A stretch of DNA of 64,000 nt from Agarivorans aestuarii (lineage in GTDB: Bacteria; Pseudomonadota; Gammaproteobacteria; Enterobacterales; Celerinatantimonadaceae): the NCBI RefSeq assembly GCF_019670125.1, contig NZ_AP023033.1, positions 3,337,001-3,401,000 of the forward strand, in the 5' to 3' direction. The first letter of the stretch is position 1. Every line of letters starts with the position of its first letter. The notes beneath the pieces were generated by a model. That model saw only the letters and a list, made by a program, of their open reading frames with translations, did not search any database and had not been told where the DNA came from. Positions 1 through 8,836 of this stretch are shown piece after piece. A program made the translations under genes and the position numbers.

Positions 1-1062
1 ATGCTGTTCTTGTTTTACGAGTTTTTTGGGGTAGTGACCAATTTAATTGGTGGCTGGTTAGGGGCGCGTATTGGTCTTAACCACACCATGAACATTGGCT
101 TGGCCATGCAAATTGTTGCCTTGTTGGCATTGGGTTTGCCCTCTGAGTTTTTATCTATTCCCTTAGTTATGGCAGCGCAAGCCTTGTCGGGCATAGCTAA
201 AGATCTAAATAAAATGAGCGCTAAAAGCTCGATTAAGGGCTTAGTGAGCGGTGACCAACAACATAGCTTGTACAAATGGGTGGCCATTCTTACCGGCTCA
301 AAAAACGCCCTAAAAGGCTTTGGCTTTTTTCTAGGTGGTGCGCTGCTTAACTTAATTGGCTTTCAGCTATCGATGCTGGCTATGGCGGCGGTATTGTTTG
401 TGGTGCTGCTATTAAGCTTAAAACTGCTGGAAAAAGACTTAGGCAAAGCCAAGAGCAAACCTAAGTTCTCGCAAATATTTTCTAAAAGCCCACAAATCAA
501 TATTTTAGCAGCAGCCCGTTTATTCTTGTTTGCTGCCCGCGACGTATGGTTTGTAGTCGCGCTACCAGTGTATTTAGGTGCCAGCTTAAACTGGTCGCAC
601 ATCGAAACCGGCACCTTTATGGCCGCGTGGGTAATCGCCTATGGCGTAGTGCAAGGCTTGGCTCCCAAAATCACCGGCAGCCAATCGGGCAAAGTGCCGG
701 GACGAGGTGCAGCCTTAATCTGGGCACTATTGCTTAGCATTATTACTGGCATCCTCGCCTACTTAGTGCAACATGGCTGGCAGCCACAAGCCACTATAAT
801 CGTCGGTTTAATGCTATTTGGCATCGCCTTTGCCATTAACTCCTCACTGCACTCTTACTTAGTGGTGAGTTACGCCAGCGAAGACGGCGTATCCATGGAC
901 GTAGGCTTTTACTACATGGCCAATGCCATGGGGCGATTAGCGGGTACAGTACTGTCGGGCGTAGTATTTCAAATGGCCGGCCTTGCTGCCTGTTTATGGG
1001 TAAGCTTTGCCATGTTAGCGATATGCTGCGTGATTAGTGTAGCACTGCCGAAAGGTAGCTAG
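1..1062 (+). CDS. arsJ: ArsJ-type organoarsenical efflux MFS permease (5' end missing)
   Basis: This is the 3' part of a major facilitator permease cut by the left window edge. ArsJ exports 1-arseno-3-phosphoglycerate formed when a GAPDH uses arsenate, giving arsenate resistance with that GAPDH partner (family knowledge). The frame is open from base 1, and the family is usually about 400 residues, so some 50 N-terminal residues are probably missing. The visible part opens with FLFYEFFGVVTNLIGGWLG and then has SGIAKDLNKMSAKSSIK, which I associate with ArsJ rather than with general MFS drug pumps. About ten hydrophobic segments follow. Any GAPDH or arsR partner would lie to the left, outside the window. 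It converges on the metallophosphatase at 1128-1871. The main doubt is assignment by eye alone. Confidence 0.8.
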   Translation: MLFLFYEFFGVVTNLIGGWLGARIGLNHTMNIGLAMQIVALLALGLPSEFLSIPLVMAAQALSGIAKDLNKMSAKSSIKGLVSGDQQHSLYKWVAILTGSKNALKGFGFFLGGALLNLIGFQLSMLAMAAVLFVVLLLSLKLLEKDLGKAKSKPKFSQIFSKSPQINILAAARLFLFAARDVWFVVALPVYLGASLNWSHIETGTFMAAWVIAYGVVQGLAPKITGSQSGKVPGRGAALIWALLLSIITGILAYLVQHGWQPQATIIVGLMLFGIAFAINSSLHSYLVVSYASEDGVSMDVGFYYMANAMGRLAGTVLSGVVFQMAGLAACLWVSFAMLAICCVISVALPKGS

Positions 1063-1088
1063 GGGCAAGTGAGTTTAGCAAGATAAAA

Positions 1089-1104
1089 GCATGCATTTGC
1101 ATGC
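1089..1104. repeat. perfect inverted repeat between convergent genes
   Basis: The sequence GCATGCA-TT-TGCATGC is a perfect 7-bp inverted repeat with a 2-base spacer. It lies between the ends of arsJ and the metallophosphatase. No T-run follows on either strand, so it is not a convincing intrinsic terminator. Its role is unknown. Confidence 0.5.
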
Positions 1105-1127
1105 ATGGCGCGTTTATAACTTGTGGG

Positions 1128-1871
1128 TTATAAGCCCCGTCCCGTGGTTAAGAAATGCACCCAATCCAGCCTATTTCTTTTCTTGGCTTCACGAGCCGCC
1201 TTATCATATGCGTAATCAACTTTTATGTGCTGAACCGACCAGCCTTCTTTATTATTTTCAACGATCGCATAAGTCGCATGATGGGAGAAACTTTCCATTG
1301 AATGAACGACCGGTTCATCGTCGGTATAAGCAGGTAGGCCAACACTCCCAGGGTTTACAACAAGCTGTTTTGTACTGGTTTTAACGGCCCTAGGTGTATG
1401 AGTATGACCACAAATAACAACGTCAGATTGAATGGTGCCGAGTAAGCTAACTATTTCGTTATCCGAACGAACAATTGCCCGACCACTATCAATGTTCTCT
1501 AAAAGGTAAGTTAAGTCATCATTGGGCGTGCCATGGCAAAGAAAAACATGCTCATTGAGTTGCAGATTGAAAGGCAAATTCCTCATCCATTTAAGCGGCT
1601 CAACACCAAGATCAGCAAGGATGAACTGCATTGTAGGGTTTGACGCGATCTCAACTGAGCTGGCTTCATATATCTGCCGATCTTGGTTGCCACGTACAGT
1701 AACAAGATCGTTCTCCATAAGAAGCTCAAAGGTAGACCTGGGAGCTATTGGTCCATAGAGAATATCACCGAGATTAACAACGACATCTGCGCCCCGCTTT
1801 CGAATATCGGCTAAAACGGCATCCAATGCATAAACATTGCTGTGAATATCTGATATGGCTGCTAATCGCAC
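1128..1871 (-). CDS. metallophosphoesterase family protein (calcineurin-like)
   Basis: This is a single-domain calcineurin-like phosphoesterase of 247 residues. The metal-binding motifs appear in order: SDIHSN at residues 7-12, NLGD near 34, GNQD near 61, CHGTPND near 113 and GHTHTP near 155. This matches the YfcE/DUF2851-like metallophosphatase group, which hydrolyses phosphodiesters or small phosphoesters; the substrate cannot be read from sequence. There is no signal peptide, so it is cytosolic. The start is a GTG at 1869-1871, preceded by AAGGA six bases upstream, which supports it over internal ATGs. It converges with arsJ, and no operon partner is seen. The domain call is firm and the substrate unknown. 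Confidence 0.85.
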   Translation of the reverse strand: MRLAAISDIHSNVYALDAVLADIRKRGADVVVNLGDILYGPIAPRSTFELLMENDLVTVRGNQDRQIYEASSVEIASNPTMQFILADLGVEPLKWMRNLPFNLQLNEHVFLCHGTPNDDLTYLLENIDSGRAIVRSDNEIVSLLGTIQSDVVICGHTHTPRAVKTSTKQLVVNPGSVGLPAYTDDEPVVHSMESFSHHATYAIVENNKEGWSVQHIKVDYAYDKAAREAKKRNRLDWVHFLTTGRGL

Positions 1872-2038
1872 AAATTATCCTTAGGGTAACACTCTGAATT
1901 CAGGCATGAGCTACCCTGAAAACTAAACCATGGCTCCTTCAACGTCTACATCGTTATCTACAATGATAGATGAATCAGGCTTGATCTACACCCGAATAGG
2001 GTGTCGGCTGCACGACACCTTATTTTATAGACACACTT

Positions 2039-2914
2039 TTACTCAACAATTTCGAAATCAAACTCAAAGTGTTCTCTGTTTGTATTAGAAAGGAGACTTC
2101 CTTTACTATTTCTAGCCTCAACTTCAAAAGCATAGAAATAGCCGGGCTTTAGCTCAATCTCATACTGACTCAAATCCAATTCCGTTAAGGCAACTTTAGG
2201 CCTCATTGGCCAAATGAATAAGTTTGAACTTTTCCAAGAATTAGCATCAGCCTTTTCATATACTTGCACCGTATACTCGGCGGCTTCTGGATAAGGTTCC
2301 CATTTTAGAGTCACTTTTTCATTTTTGGAGTATTGGCTTTTATCTGATTTTTTGACAATTGGATCAACAAACCTGAATTTAAGCCCGCTACCTTTTTGAC
2401 CTTCGACAACCTGAAATTGGTTTGTGGAATTCCTGTTTTCTGGATGTTCTATTTTGTTAGGAAGTACTTTATTAGCTACTAAATAATCTAGCTCGTAACC
2501 ATCAATTCGATATTCTCCATAAGGAACGCTTACACGATAAATGCCATTCTCATCCGTAACAGCCCATTGACTCAAGACACTGCCGTTTAATGCCAAGCGT
2601 AACTTAAAACCTTTAAGTGGCTGACCATTTACCAAAGCCTCCCCTTCAATAACTCCTTGCCCGCTAGATAGCTCCCCACTTTTGTTATCTAAAAAACCAC
2701 CTGAATAGGATCCACTAGAGCCTAGAAACCTTCCTGAGTTGCTTAGTAAAGGGGCTTCATCAACTATATGTTTGTTTGATTCTACAATTTCTTTTTCAAA
2801 CCTACTTTCCAAAACGCTAGGTAGAATGAAATATATAGCGATAACCCAGATAGCCACGAAAGCTATACCAAATCCCGTACCAAAAACTACTCCGTTAAAC
2901 AATTTTCTAAGCAT
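2039..2914 (-). CDS. membrane-anchored hypothetical protein with carboxypeptidase-regulatory-like and Fn3-like domains
   Basis: I do not recognise a named family. From the chosen ATG at 2914 (AAGGAAGAAGGG just upstream; the longer frame from 2959 lacks this) the protein has 291 residues. A single membrane segment lies near residues 10-30 (FGTGFGIAFVAIWVIAIYFI), followed by a low-complexity Ser/Gly linker. A beta-sandwich segment around 85-140 (GEALVNGQPLKGFKLRL ... GIYRVSVPYGEYRIDGYEL) resembles CarboxypepD_reg/SpaA-like folds. A C-terminal part (KWEPYPEAAEYTVQVYEKA) resembles a fibronectin III strand pattern. This suggests an inner-membrane-anchored protein with an extracytoplasmic beta-rich region. 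It looks AT-richer than its neighbours and sits beside the repeats at 3095-3483, so recent acquisition is possible. Confidence 0.6.
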   Translation of the reverse strand: MLRKLFNGVVFGTGFGIAFVAIWVIAIYFILPSVLESRFEKEIVESNKHIVDEAPLLSNSGRFLGSSGSYSGGFLDNKSGELSSGQGVIEGEALVNGQPLKGFKLRLALNGSVLSQWAVTDENGIYRVSVPYGEYRIDGYELDYLVANKVLPNKIEHPENRNSTNQFQVVEGQKGSGLKFRFVDPIVKKSDKSQYSKNEKVTLKWEPYPEAAEYTVQVYEKADANSWKSSNLFIWPMRPKVALTELDLSQYEIELKPGYFYAFEVEARNSKGSLLSNTNREHFEFDFEIVE

Positions 2915-3096
2915 CCCTTCTTCCTTTGAACTTAACACTTTATTATTGCTACCTTGCAAATTTGGCTATCTGGGCACTATAAAAATAAGAGCTAGCAACC
3001 TTCAAAAATCTAAAACAATCATACCCTAACAACACTTACAAAAATAACAACAAACTCAATAATTGAGTTTTCTCATGTTTGCTCTTCTCTCCCTTT

Positions 3097-3204
3097 CATT
3101 ATCGCCGAGTCACGCAAGTACCAAGCGATTAAGCCGAGCAATGTTTGAGCGTAGCGAGTTGCGCAGGCACGCTTGGCACTGAGTAACGAGGAAATAAGAT
3201 AATG
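3097..3204. repeat. palindromic repeat copy 1 (108 bp)
   Basis: The unit begins CATTATC and ends GATAATG, which are exact reverse complements. The inner flanks GTACCAAGCG and CGCTTGGCAC also pair imperfectly. It is short and non-coding, as expected for a REP- or MITE-like element rather than an insertion sequence. Confidence 0.75.
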
Positions 3205-3305
3205 CAGGGCAGCCTTTCTTTTGCTTCGTTTTCTTTGGCTGTTCAAAGAAAATGACGTCGCCGACAGGCGAAACTAACCACTGTAGTCTATTGTCAGCTC
3301 CCCTT

Positions 3306-3413
3306 CATTATCGCCGAGTCACGCAAGTACCAAGCGATTAAGCCGAGCAATGTTTGAGCGTAGCGAGTTGCGCAGGCGCGCTTGGCACTGAGTAACGAGG
3401 AAATAAGATAATG
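3306..3413. repeat. palindromic repeat copy 2 (108 bp)
   Basis: This copy has the same termini CATTATC/GATAATG and the same 108-base length as the copy at 3097-3204. Very few substitutions separate them by eye. The equal length and identity suggest recent tandem duplication or an active spreading mechanism. Confidence 0.75.
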
Positions 3414-3563
3414 CGGGCGACCTTTCTTTTTGCTTCGTTAAGCTTTAGCCGCCAAAGCTTAATGAAGTCGCCGAAAGGCGAAATAAAGCACTCCAGCTAA
3501 AGCTTAATAACGTTGCCAACAGACGAAACCATCACCCTTTGTAGACAAACGAAACCAACAAAA

Positions 3564-3581
3564 AACGGGCCGCAGCCCGTT
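3564..3581 (-). terminator. intrinsic terminator of the linear amide hydrolase gene
   Basis: On the minus strand AACGGGC-TGCG-GCCCGTT forms a 7-bp stem with a 4-base loop, followed by a run of T. It lies about 27 bases after the stop codon at 3608. Confidence 0.85.
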
Positions 3582-3607
3582 ATAAGATAAACCCTGTTTC
3601 ACAACAC

Positions 3608-4621
3608 TTAATTGCTTAACTCATTGGTAAAAGTTGTGTTTGGCATTGGATTCTCACCTAGTACCACACGTTTGGCTTCACCTGCATCAAACATATCAAA
3701 GCTGTAGCTTTCTACCGCAAAGGTATGGGCGCGATCTAACATCATGGTTTTGTTAGTGCGGTCGGTGAATACTGTCCAAAGCGTTGGGAAAGTTGCGTTA
3801 TCGGCATAGGGATCTTGCTGGTTGTAGCCAGAGAACGCTGCCGCTTGGGTGGCTTTCATTGAGATAAGCGCTTGCTGGCTATCAGTAATATTACGTTGAT
3901 ATAAATCTTCGGTACTTAGTTTGGCGCGTAGGCGACGGTCGGCTGCACGAATAGTGGCATTAGGTTCTACCTGTTCTTTATCTAGGTTTAAGTGAAAGTC
4001 AAAGGCTGGGTCGTTGCTCATATAGCTAGCACCGTGCTCGTTATACACTTTCATTTCGCCACCAATGTATTCCACAACTGCCACATCGCCCGATGCATCT
4101 ACCAATTGAAAATGAACTGGCGGGTAAATAGCTTCGTCTTCATGGCCTGGAATACCGGTAATACCGGTAGGAATTACCTCTACTACTTTTAAGCCTTCTA
4201 GCGCTTCTGCTACCGTAGCGAAGTTATCTAATACGTAGTTTGGTACTTCGCCTGCATCTACGTTAGGCAGTTCGGCAGTATCGTCTTGAAACTGCGTTCC
4301 CGCTGCCGTACCTAAATACAAGATGCGCGCTTCTAAGCCTTTTTCATTGATGCCTTCGGCAACAGTTCCATGAGTAAATGATTCAATTTTAATGGCTGCA
4401 TATTTTGCTTTGCTGCTTACGCCGTCGGTTTCGCTGTAGCTGTTGTTTATGCCACGGCCTTTGCCTACTACGGTAGCGTTGTCGTAACCGTTCCAGTCCA
4501 TGGTGCGCATAGTTACTTGCGCTTCGCCATTATGATAAGCGGCAGTAGTGCATGCCTTAGCGGTTTGCATAAGGCCGAAAGTGCTTGCTGCAATGGTAAG
4601 TGCGATAAGTGTCTTGTTCAT
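3608..4621 (-). CDS. exported linear amide C-N hydrolase (choloylglycine hydrolase / penicillin V acylase family)
   Basis: This is an Ntn-type amidase of 337 residues. Family members cleave linear amide bonds in bile salts, penicillin V or acyl-homoserine lactones, using an N-terminal Cys as nucleophile. A signal peptide (MNKTLIALTIAASTFGLMQT, then AKA) is followed directly by Cys24, so leader cleavage at AKA|C would expose the catalytic residue. CTTAAYHNG and TMRTMDWNG match the start of the family domain, and SNDPAFDFHL near residue 200 fits its middle part. In gammaproteobacteria several such periplasmic enzymes act on acyl-homoserine lactones, but the substrate here is not determined. It has its own terminator at 3564-3581 and lies downstream of, and co-oriented with, the helicase gene. 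Confidence 0.85.
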   Translation of the reverse strand: MNKTLIALTIAASTFGLMQTAKACTTAAYHNGEAQVTMRTMDWNGYDNATVVGKGRGINNSYSETDGVSSKAKYAAIKIESFTHGTVAEGINEKGLEARILYLGTAAGTQFQDDTAELPNVDAGEVPNYVLDNFATVAEALEGLKVVEVIPTGITGIPGHEDEAIYPPVHFQLVDASGDVAVVEYIGGEMKVYNEHGASYMSNDPAFDFHLNLDKEQVEPNATIRAADRRLRAKLSTEDLYQRNITDSQQALISMKATQAAAFSGYNQQDPYADNATFPTLWTVFTDRTNKTMMLDRAHTFAVESYSFDMFDAGEAKRVVLGENPMPNTTFTNELSN

Positions 4622-4784
4622 AATGTTAGCCTTTATTGAGTAACAATCTGTTGCGTTGATGGCTGTAGATTAACGCGACTAAATAAAAAGGCTGAATCAA
4701 CAGCTTAAACCCAGGCTTACAGGTGAGACAAAACAAGCTGCCATTTGCGGCTTTACGCCACAGCGTCCCCTAGTCTGAAGCAGC

Positions 4785-6053
4785 CTACCTACGCCTATTG
4801 CCTTTTTTAGTTGATGACTTAGCACTGCGACCGCCCCGCCCTTTGCCACGGCCTTGTGGCTCTGGGTCGGGTTCGAAGTTTCCATAATCGTCATCATCTG
4901 CTGGGTGTGAAACCGCTTTGGGCTTGGGAGAAAAACCACGAATGATCTCCCCTTCAAGCTTGCGACCCATCAGCCGCTCTATGGCTTGTAGCCGTTTTTC
5001 TTCATCGTTGCTATACAGAGAAATTGCCAACCCCGATGCACCAGCGCGGCCGGTTCTGCCAATACGGTGTACGTAGTCTTCGGCCTCATAGGGAAGATCA
5101 AAGTTAATCACACAGGGAAGCTGGGCTACATCAATGCCGCGTGAGGCAATGTCGGTGGCAACCAGTACCTTAACGCTGCCATTTTTAAAGCCTTCTAGCA
5201 CTTGAGTACGCGCATGCTGAGTTCGGTTAGCATGAATAGATGCTGCGCTAATTTTGGCTTTTTCTAGTTGAGTAACCAATACATCGGCACCCACTTTAGT
5301 GCGGCTAAATACCAATACCTGCGACCATTTGTTTTTTCTAAACAGATGAATCAGCAGTTCTGTTTTACGTGCTTTATCTACTGGGTGAAGCTTTTGCTTG
5401 ATGTTGTCTAGCTTGTTTTGTTGATTGGCCACTTCAATCAACTGCGGATTATTTAACATGCCTTTAGCCAGCGATTTAATCTGCTTAGAAAAGGTAGCGG
5501 AGAATAGTAAAGTTTGGCGCGTTTTAGGAAGTAATGATTGGATATGGCTAATTTCGTCAATAAAGCCAAGATCTAACATGCGGTCGGCTTCATCCAATAC
5601 CAATATCTCTAGCTGGTCAAAGCTCACTGCTTGTTGCTGATAAAGATCGATTAAGCGACCCGGCGTGGCCACCAACGCATCGGCACCCTCTAACAGCTGG
5701 GCTTTTTGCGGCTCGATTCTCACGCCGCCATAAACGGCAGCCACGCTAAGCTTCATATATTGGCTATAGTTTTTAACACTCTCGGCCACTTGAGCGGCTA
5801 ACTCTCGAGTTGGCGTAAGCACCAAAGCGCGAATTTGTTTTGGCTGTGGTTTAGTGCCGTTTGCCAATAGCTGCAACATAGGCAAAGTGAACCCGGCCGT
5901 TTTACCGGTACCGGTATCGGCTACAGCCATTAGATCTCGCCCGCTAAGTGCTAGGGGTATGGCTTTAAGCTGAATTGGAGATGGCGTGTTATAGCGCTGC
6001 TCTTGCACCGCTTGTAACAACTCATCACACAAGCCTATTGCGTTAAATGACAT
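4785..6053 (-). CDS. DEAD-box ATP-dependent RNA helicase, RhlE-like
   Basis: This is a two-RecA-domain RNA helicase that probably acts in ribosome assembly or mRNA turnover. Counted from the ATG at 6053, a Q motif (PSPIQLKAIP) lies near 25, Walker A (ADTGTGKT) at 45-52, PTRELA at 81-86, ATPGR near 129 and DEAD at 154-157. SAT, ATDIASRGID and HRIGRTGR motifs follow in the second domain. The C-terminal tail is Gly/Arg/Lys-rich (GRGKGRGGRSAKSS), as in RhlE-type proteins that bind RNA non-specifically. The ATG at 6053 has AAAAGG five bases upstream, whereas the GTG two codons earlier overlaps that site. The exact subfamily (RhlE versus SrmB-like) is uncertain. Confidence 0.92.
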   Translation of the reverse strand: MSFNAIGLCDELLQAVQEQRYNTPSPIQLKAIPLALSGRDLMAVADTGTGKTAGFTLPMLQLLANGTKPQPKQIRALVLTPTRELAAQVAESVKNYSQYMKLSVAAVYGGVRIEPQKAQLLEGADALVATPGRLIDLYQQQAVSFDQLEILVLDEADRMLDLGFIDEISHIQSLLPKTRQTLLFSATFSKQIKSLAKGMLNNPQLIEVANQQNKLDNIKQKLHPVDKARKTELLIHLFRKNKWSQVLVFSRTKVGADVLVTQLEKAKISAASIHANRTQHARTQVLEGFKNGSVKVLVATDIASRGIDVAQLPCVINFDLPYEAEDYVHRIGRTGRAGASGLAISLYSNDEEKRLQAIERLMGRKLEGEIIRGFSPKPKAVSHPADDDDYGNFEPDPEPQGRGKGRGGRSAKSSTKKGNRRR

Positions 6054-6297
6054 ACACACCTTTTAAATATTAAATACGCCGCCATGATACCCCGTGTGGG
6101 AGAGCAAAAATCAGTTATTTTTTGGCAAAGGTCTATTAGCAGCAAAAAAGAGCAAATATGAGCTAGCGCAAACCATTGGTAATAATGGCACCAGTTTGTC
6201 AGTAGCTTAACTCAAGGTTTGCTAGAGTTTAAGTGAGTAATCTAATTGTTATTTGTAATGACAAGCACAAACCTAATGCATCACTGAGAGCTGCAAA

Positions 6298-8748
6298 ATG
6301 ATAGTTGATGAATCTTCATTTCAAAAAGTTAAAGGTTTTGCTCCACAAGCATGGTCAATTGACTTACAAAACAACAGCTTTACCTGCCCGCATCAGCTTA
6401 TTGCGATGTTAGGCTATCCTACTCAATCAGTATTAACGCTTTCCCAGCTATTTGCAGCCTTTGAAAAGACCCAACTTGCGCTGCTTAAAAAGCACATTAA
6501 ACAAGTAATGGAAACCGGTAAGCCGATAATTCAAACAGCTATTCTGAACGCTTATCAGCATCGCTATATCGCCGAAATAGTCATTAATGCCCTACCAGCC
6601 AACGACAAAGTAATTACTGGCACCATTGAATTAAAGCAGTATTTCCTTACTAAACAACAAGAACTGGCATTTTTAAAACAGGTTTTTGCTCAGTCTAATG
6701 AAGGCCTAATGATTGCAGATTTAAATCACACCATTTTGCTGGTGAACAAGGCATGGTGTAACAACACGGGTTACCAAGAGCATGAGTTATTAGGCCAGCC
6801 AGCCTCGATACTTAAAAGCGGCCGCTATACTAAACCGTTTTATCAGAAACTGTGGAGCCACATAGATGAGCATAAAATTTGGACTGGCGAGCTATTAGCA
6901 AAAACCAAACAAGGTGAGGTATACGCTCACGAAGCGCGCATTCAACGGATTGATTTGCCAGGCGAAGAACATGTTTATGTTTCATCGAGTCACCGCCTTG
7001 ATACCTCTACCGATTTATGGGACGAAGACGATCCCAATGCTAAATCAAAAGTGCATGTTCCCGACAAGAACGCGTTCAACAAAAAGTTAAATGCCGAATA
7101 CAAACAGCTTAATAATGAAGTCACCATTGTGGGGCTGGTATTTAGCGTTAGCTTAGCTCAATCCACCAGCGTAATGACGCGCCAATGGTTGGTGGCGCAG
7201 CGTTTTAGTCAGCTTAGTCAAAGCGGTCACTTGGGCATACTAAACGAGAAGATGTTTGCAGCCTATTGGGTTGTGCCCAAAAAAATGGAAGACATTGAGC
7301 ACACCTTAAAAAACGCTTTAAATGTGCTTGAAGGCCACAATAGCTATGAAGATATTGGCCTATCAGCCACGGTGCACGGTGGAGCATCGGTATTGCAAAT
7401 TGATGCTTCATCGCCTTCGCAAATGCTCGCACATGCTAGCCAAGCACTGATTGCTAATAGCCAAGGTGACGAGTCGTCTTTGTATTATTTTGACCGGCGC
7501 TTATCTAAACGCTTTAATCGCAAAGCCACCTTAGCTACCTTGCTTAGGCAAGCTCTCGCCGCCAACCAAGTTGAAGCCTACTACCAACCCATCGTTGCCC
7601 TGCCCGAACTAAAGATTGTTAAATTTGAAGCATTATGCCGAGTAAAATTAGATACCCAACTGCCTTATAGCATTCAAGAACTTATTGAAATAGCGGAAGA
7701 ATACAACTGGATTGATCAAATAGATGCGGCGGTCACTAAACAAGCCTTACACGATTTACCCTTGCTGCAACGCCACTACCACAACGACAACATTGGCATG
7801 TCGATTAATCGCTCGGTAGTTAATGATAGGGTTTCTCACTGCTGCCTGGAAGATACCTTGAAAATCTTTGAAGCCAGCGATATCGACTTAGGCCTTATTA
7901 CTTTAGAGCTTACCGAGTCAGCCTACTTTGATGATTCTTACTACCACGCGGAGTGGCTGGAAAAGCTTAAGGCCCGCAACATTGCCATTGCGCTGGACGA
8001 CTTTGGTACTGGCTACTCTTCGTTTTCTTACTTACGCCAAATACCGGTGAACATCGTAAAAATTGACCGCTCCTTTGTCTCGGGGCTCACGGAAGAATCT
8101 AATGAATACGCAATGATAGATATGCTGTGCAAGCTCACCCATAAAATGGGGGGAAAAGTTATCGCAGAAGGTGTAGAAACCCAACAAGAGCTTTACCTAC
8201 TCTCCAAGATGAATGTTGATATGCTGCAAGGCTATATTTTTAGTAAACCTCGCAGCCTAGAACAAATTCTAAATAGCAATAACGACCCTGTGTATAGGCA
8301 GCTCTTACAGAACTTATACCAAGACAACGTGGTAAATGCACAAACCATTATGCGCCGTGACTTTCCAAAAATTGGTCCAGACCAAAAACTCAACATTGCT
8401 CTAGAAAAGTTTGAAATACACAACTCGAGACATTTGCTAGTAATTGAAAATAGCCACTGCTTGGGCGTGCTGCACCAAAGCGGTGTGAGTGCTGCCATTA
8501 GCCCCTACCTTAATACCAAAGGTGAGCAAAATCGCGACTTAATGACTCTAAACAAGCGCGCCCATCAGGTAATGAGCAAAGACTTTTTGCAAGTAAGTTT
8601 AGATACTTCCTTCGACCAACTATTCGAGCAGTTTGTTAATCAACCCTACACCGTGGTGGCGGTAACGGGGCCCAATGGGGTTTGCTTGGGCTTAATAATG
8701 TTAGAAGACATGTTGCTTAAACACCGTGAGCACCAAAACAGCCACTAG
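6298..8748 (+). CDS. PAS / degenerate GGDEF / EAL / CBS-like signalling protein, probable c-di-GMP phosphodiesterase
   Basis: This is an 816-residue cytosolic sensor with no membrane segment. A PAS domain spans about residues 120-235 (SNEGLMIADLNHTILLVNKA; NNTGYQEHELLGQ). A GGDEF-like region at about 265-415 has no recognisable GGDEF signature. The EAL domain covers about 420-680 and keeps the catalytic signatures: KFEALCRV near 442, NRS near 502, ELTES near 540, DDFGTGYSS near 567, KIDRSFV near 588 and EGVET near 624. It should therefore hydrolyse c-di-GMP to pGpG. The last ~120 residues look like a CBS-type module (MSKDFLQVSLDTSFDQLF). It stands alone between the helicase and the methyltransferase. 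The degenerate GGDEF may act as a GTP or dimerisation module, which is inference. Confidence 0.88.
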   Translation: MIVDESSFQKVKGFAPQAWSIDLQNNSFTCPHQLIAMLGYPTQSVLTLSQLFAAFEKTQLALLKKHIKQVMETGKPIIQTAILNAYQHRYIAEIVINALPANDKVITGTIELKQYFLTKQQELAFLKQVFAQSNEGLMIADLNHTILLVNKAWCNNTGYQEHELLGQPASILKSGRYTKPFYQKLWSHIDEHKIWTGELLAKTKQGEVYAHEARIQRIDLPGEEHVYVSSSHRLDTSTDLWDEDDPNAKSKVHVPDKNAFNKKLNAEYKQLNNEVTIVGLVFSVSLAQSTSVMTRQWLVAQRFSQLSQSGHLGILNEKMFAAYWVVPKKMEDIEHTLKNALNVLEGHNSYEDIGLSATVHGGASVLQIDASSPSQMLAHASQALIANSQGDESSLYYFDRRLSKRFNRKATLATLLRQALAANQVEAYYQPIVALPELKIVKFEALCRVKLDTQLPYSIQELIEIAEEYNWIDQIDAAVTKQALHDLPLLQRHYHNDNIGMSINRSVVNDRVSHCCLEDTLKIFEASDIDLGLITLELTESAYFDDSYYHAEWLEKLKARNIAIALDDFGTGYSSFSYLRQIPVNIVKIDRSFVSGLTEESNEYAMIDMLCKLTHKMGGKVIAEGVETQQELYLLSKMNVDMLQGYIFSKPRSLEQILNSNNDPVYRQLLQNLYQDNVVNAQTIMRRDFPKIGPDQKLNIALEKFEIHNSRHLLVIENSHCLGVLHQSGVSAAISPYLNTKGEQNRDLMTLNKRAHQVMSKDFLQVSLDTSFDQLFEQFVNQPYTVVAVTGPNGVCLGLIMLEDMLLKHREHQNSH

Positions 8749-8836
8749 AATTGTAAATTTGTCAGCCAATGATGCTTTAAACTGATGCTTTGCGGTAAAC
8801 TTTTGGCATATTCACTTTACTAAGATAGTGGCGAGC

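Larger units (their letters stand above)
3095..3483. repeat. two direct copies of a ~180-bp intergenic repeat
   Basis: Bases 3095-3273 and 3304-3483 are near-identical direct copies offset by about 209 bases. Each copy starts with a 108-bp imperfect palindrome and ends with an AATGAcGTCGCCGAcAGGCG-type tail. The tail recurs in a weaker third form near 3509-3528 (ACGTTGCCAACAGACGAAAC). The copies fill most of the 693-base gap between the genes ending at 2914 and 3608. No ORF of useful length spans them. Confidence 0.85.

Noticed and set aside
1091..1384. 97-codon plus-strand ORF opposite the metallophosphatase
   Set aside because: The minus-strand frame carries all metallophosphoesterase motifs, so the plus frame is a shadow.
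3097..3413. Tandem palindromes considered as a CRISPR array or integron attC sites
   Set aside because: Only two 108-bp units with a long non-spacer gap exist, and the ends CATTATC/GATAATG do not fit attC R sites. No cas or integrase gene is nearby.
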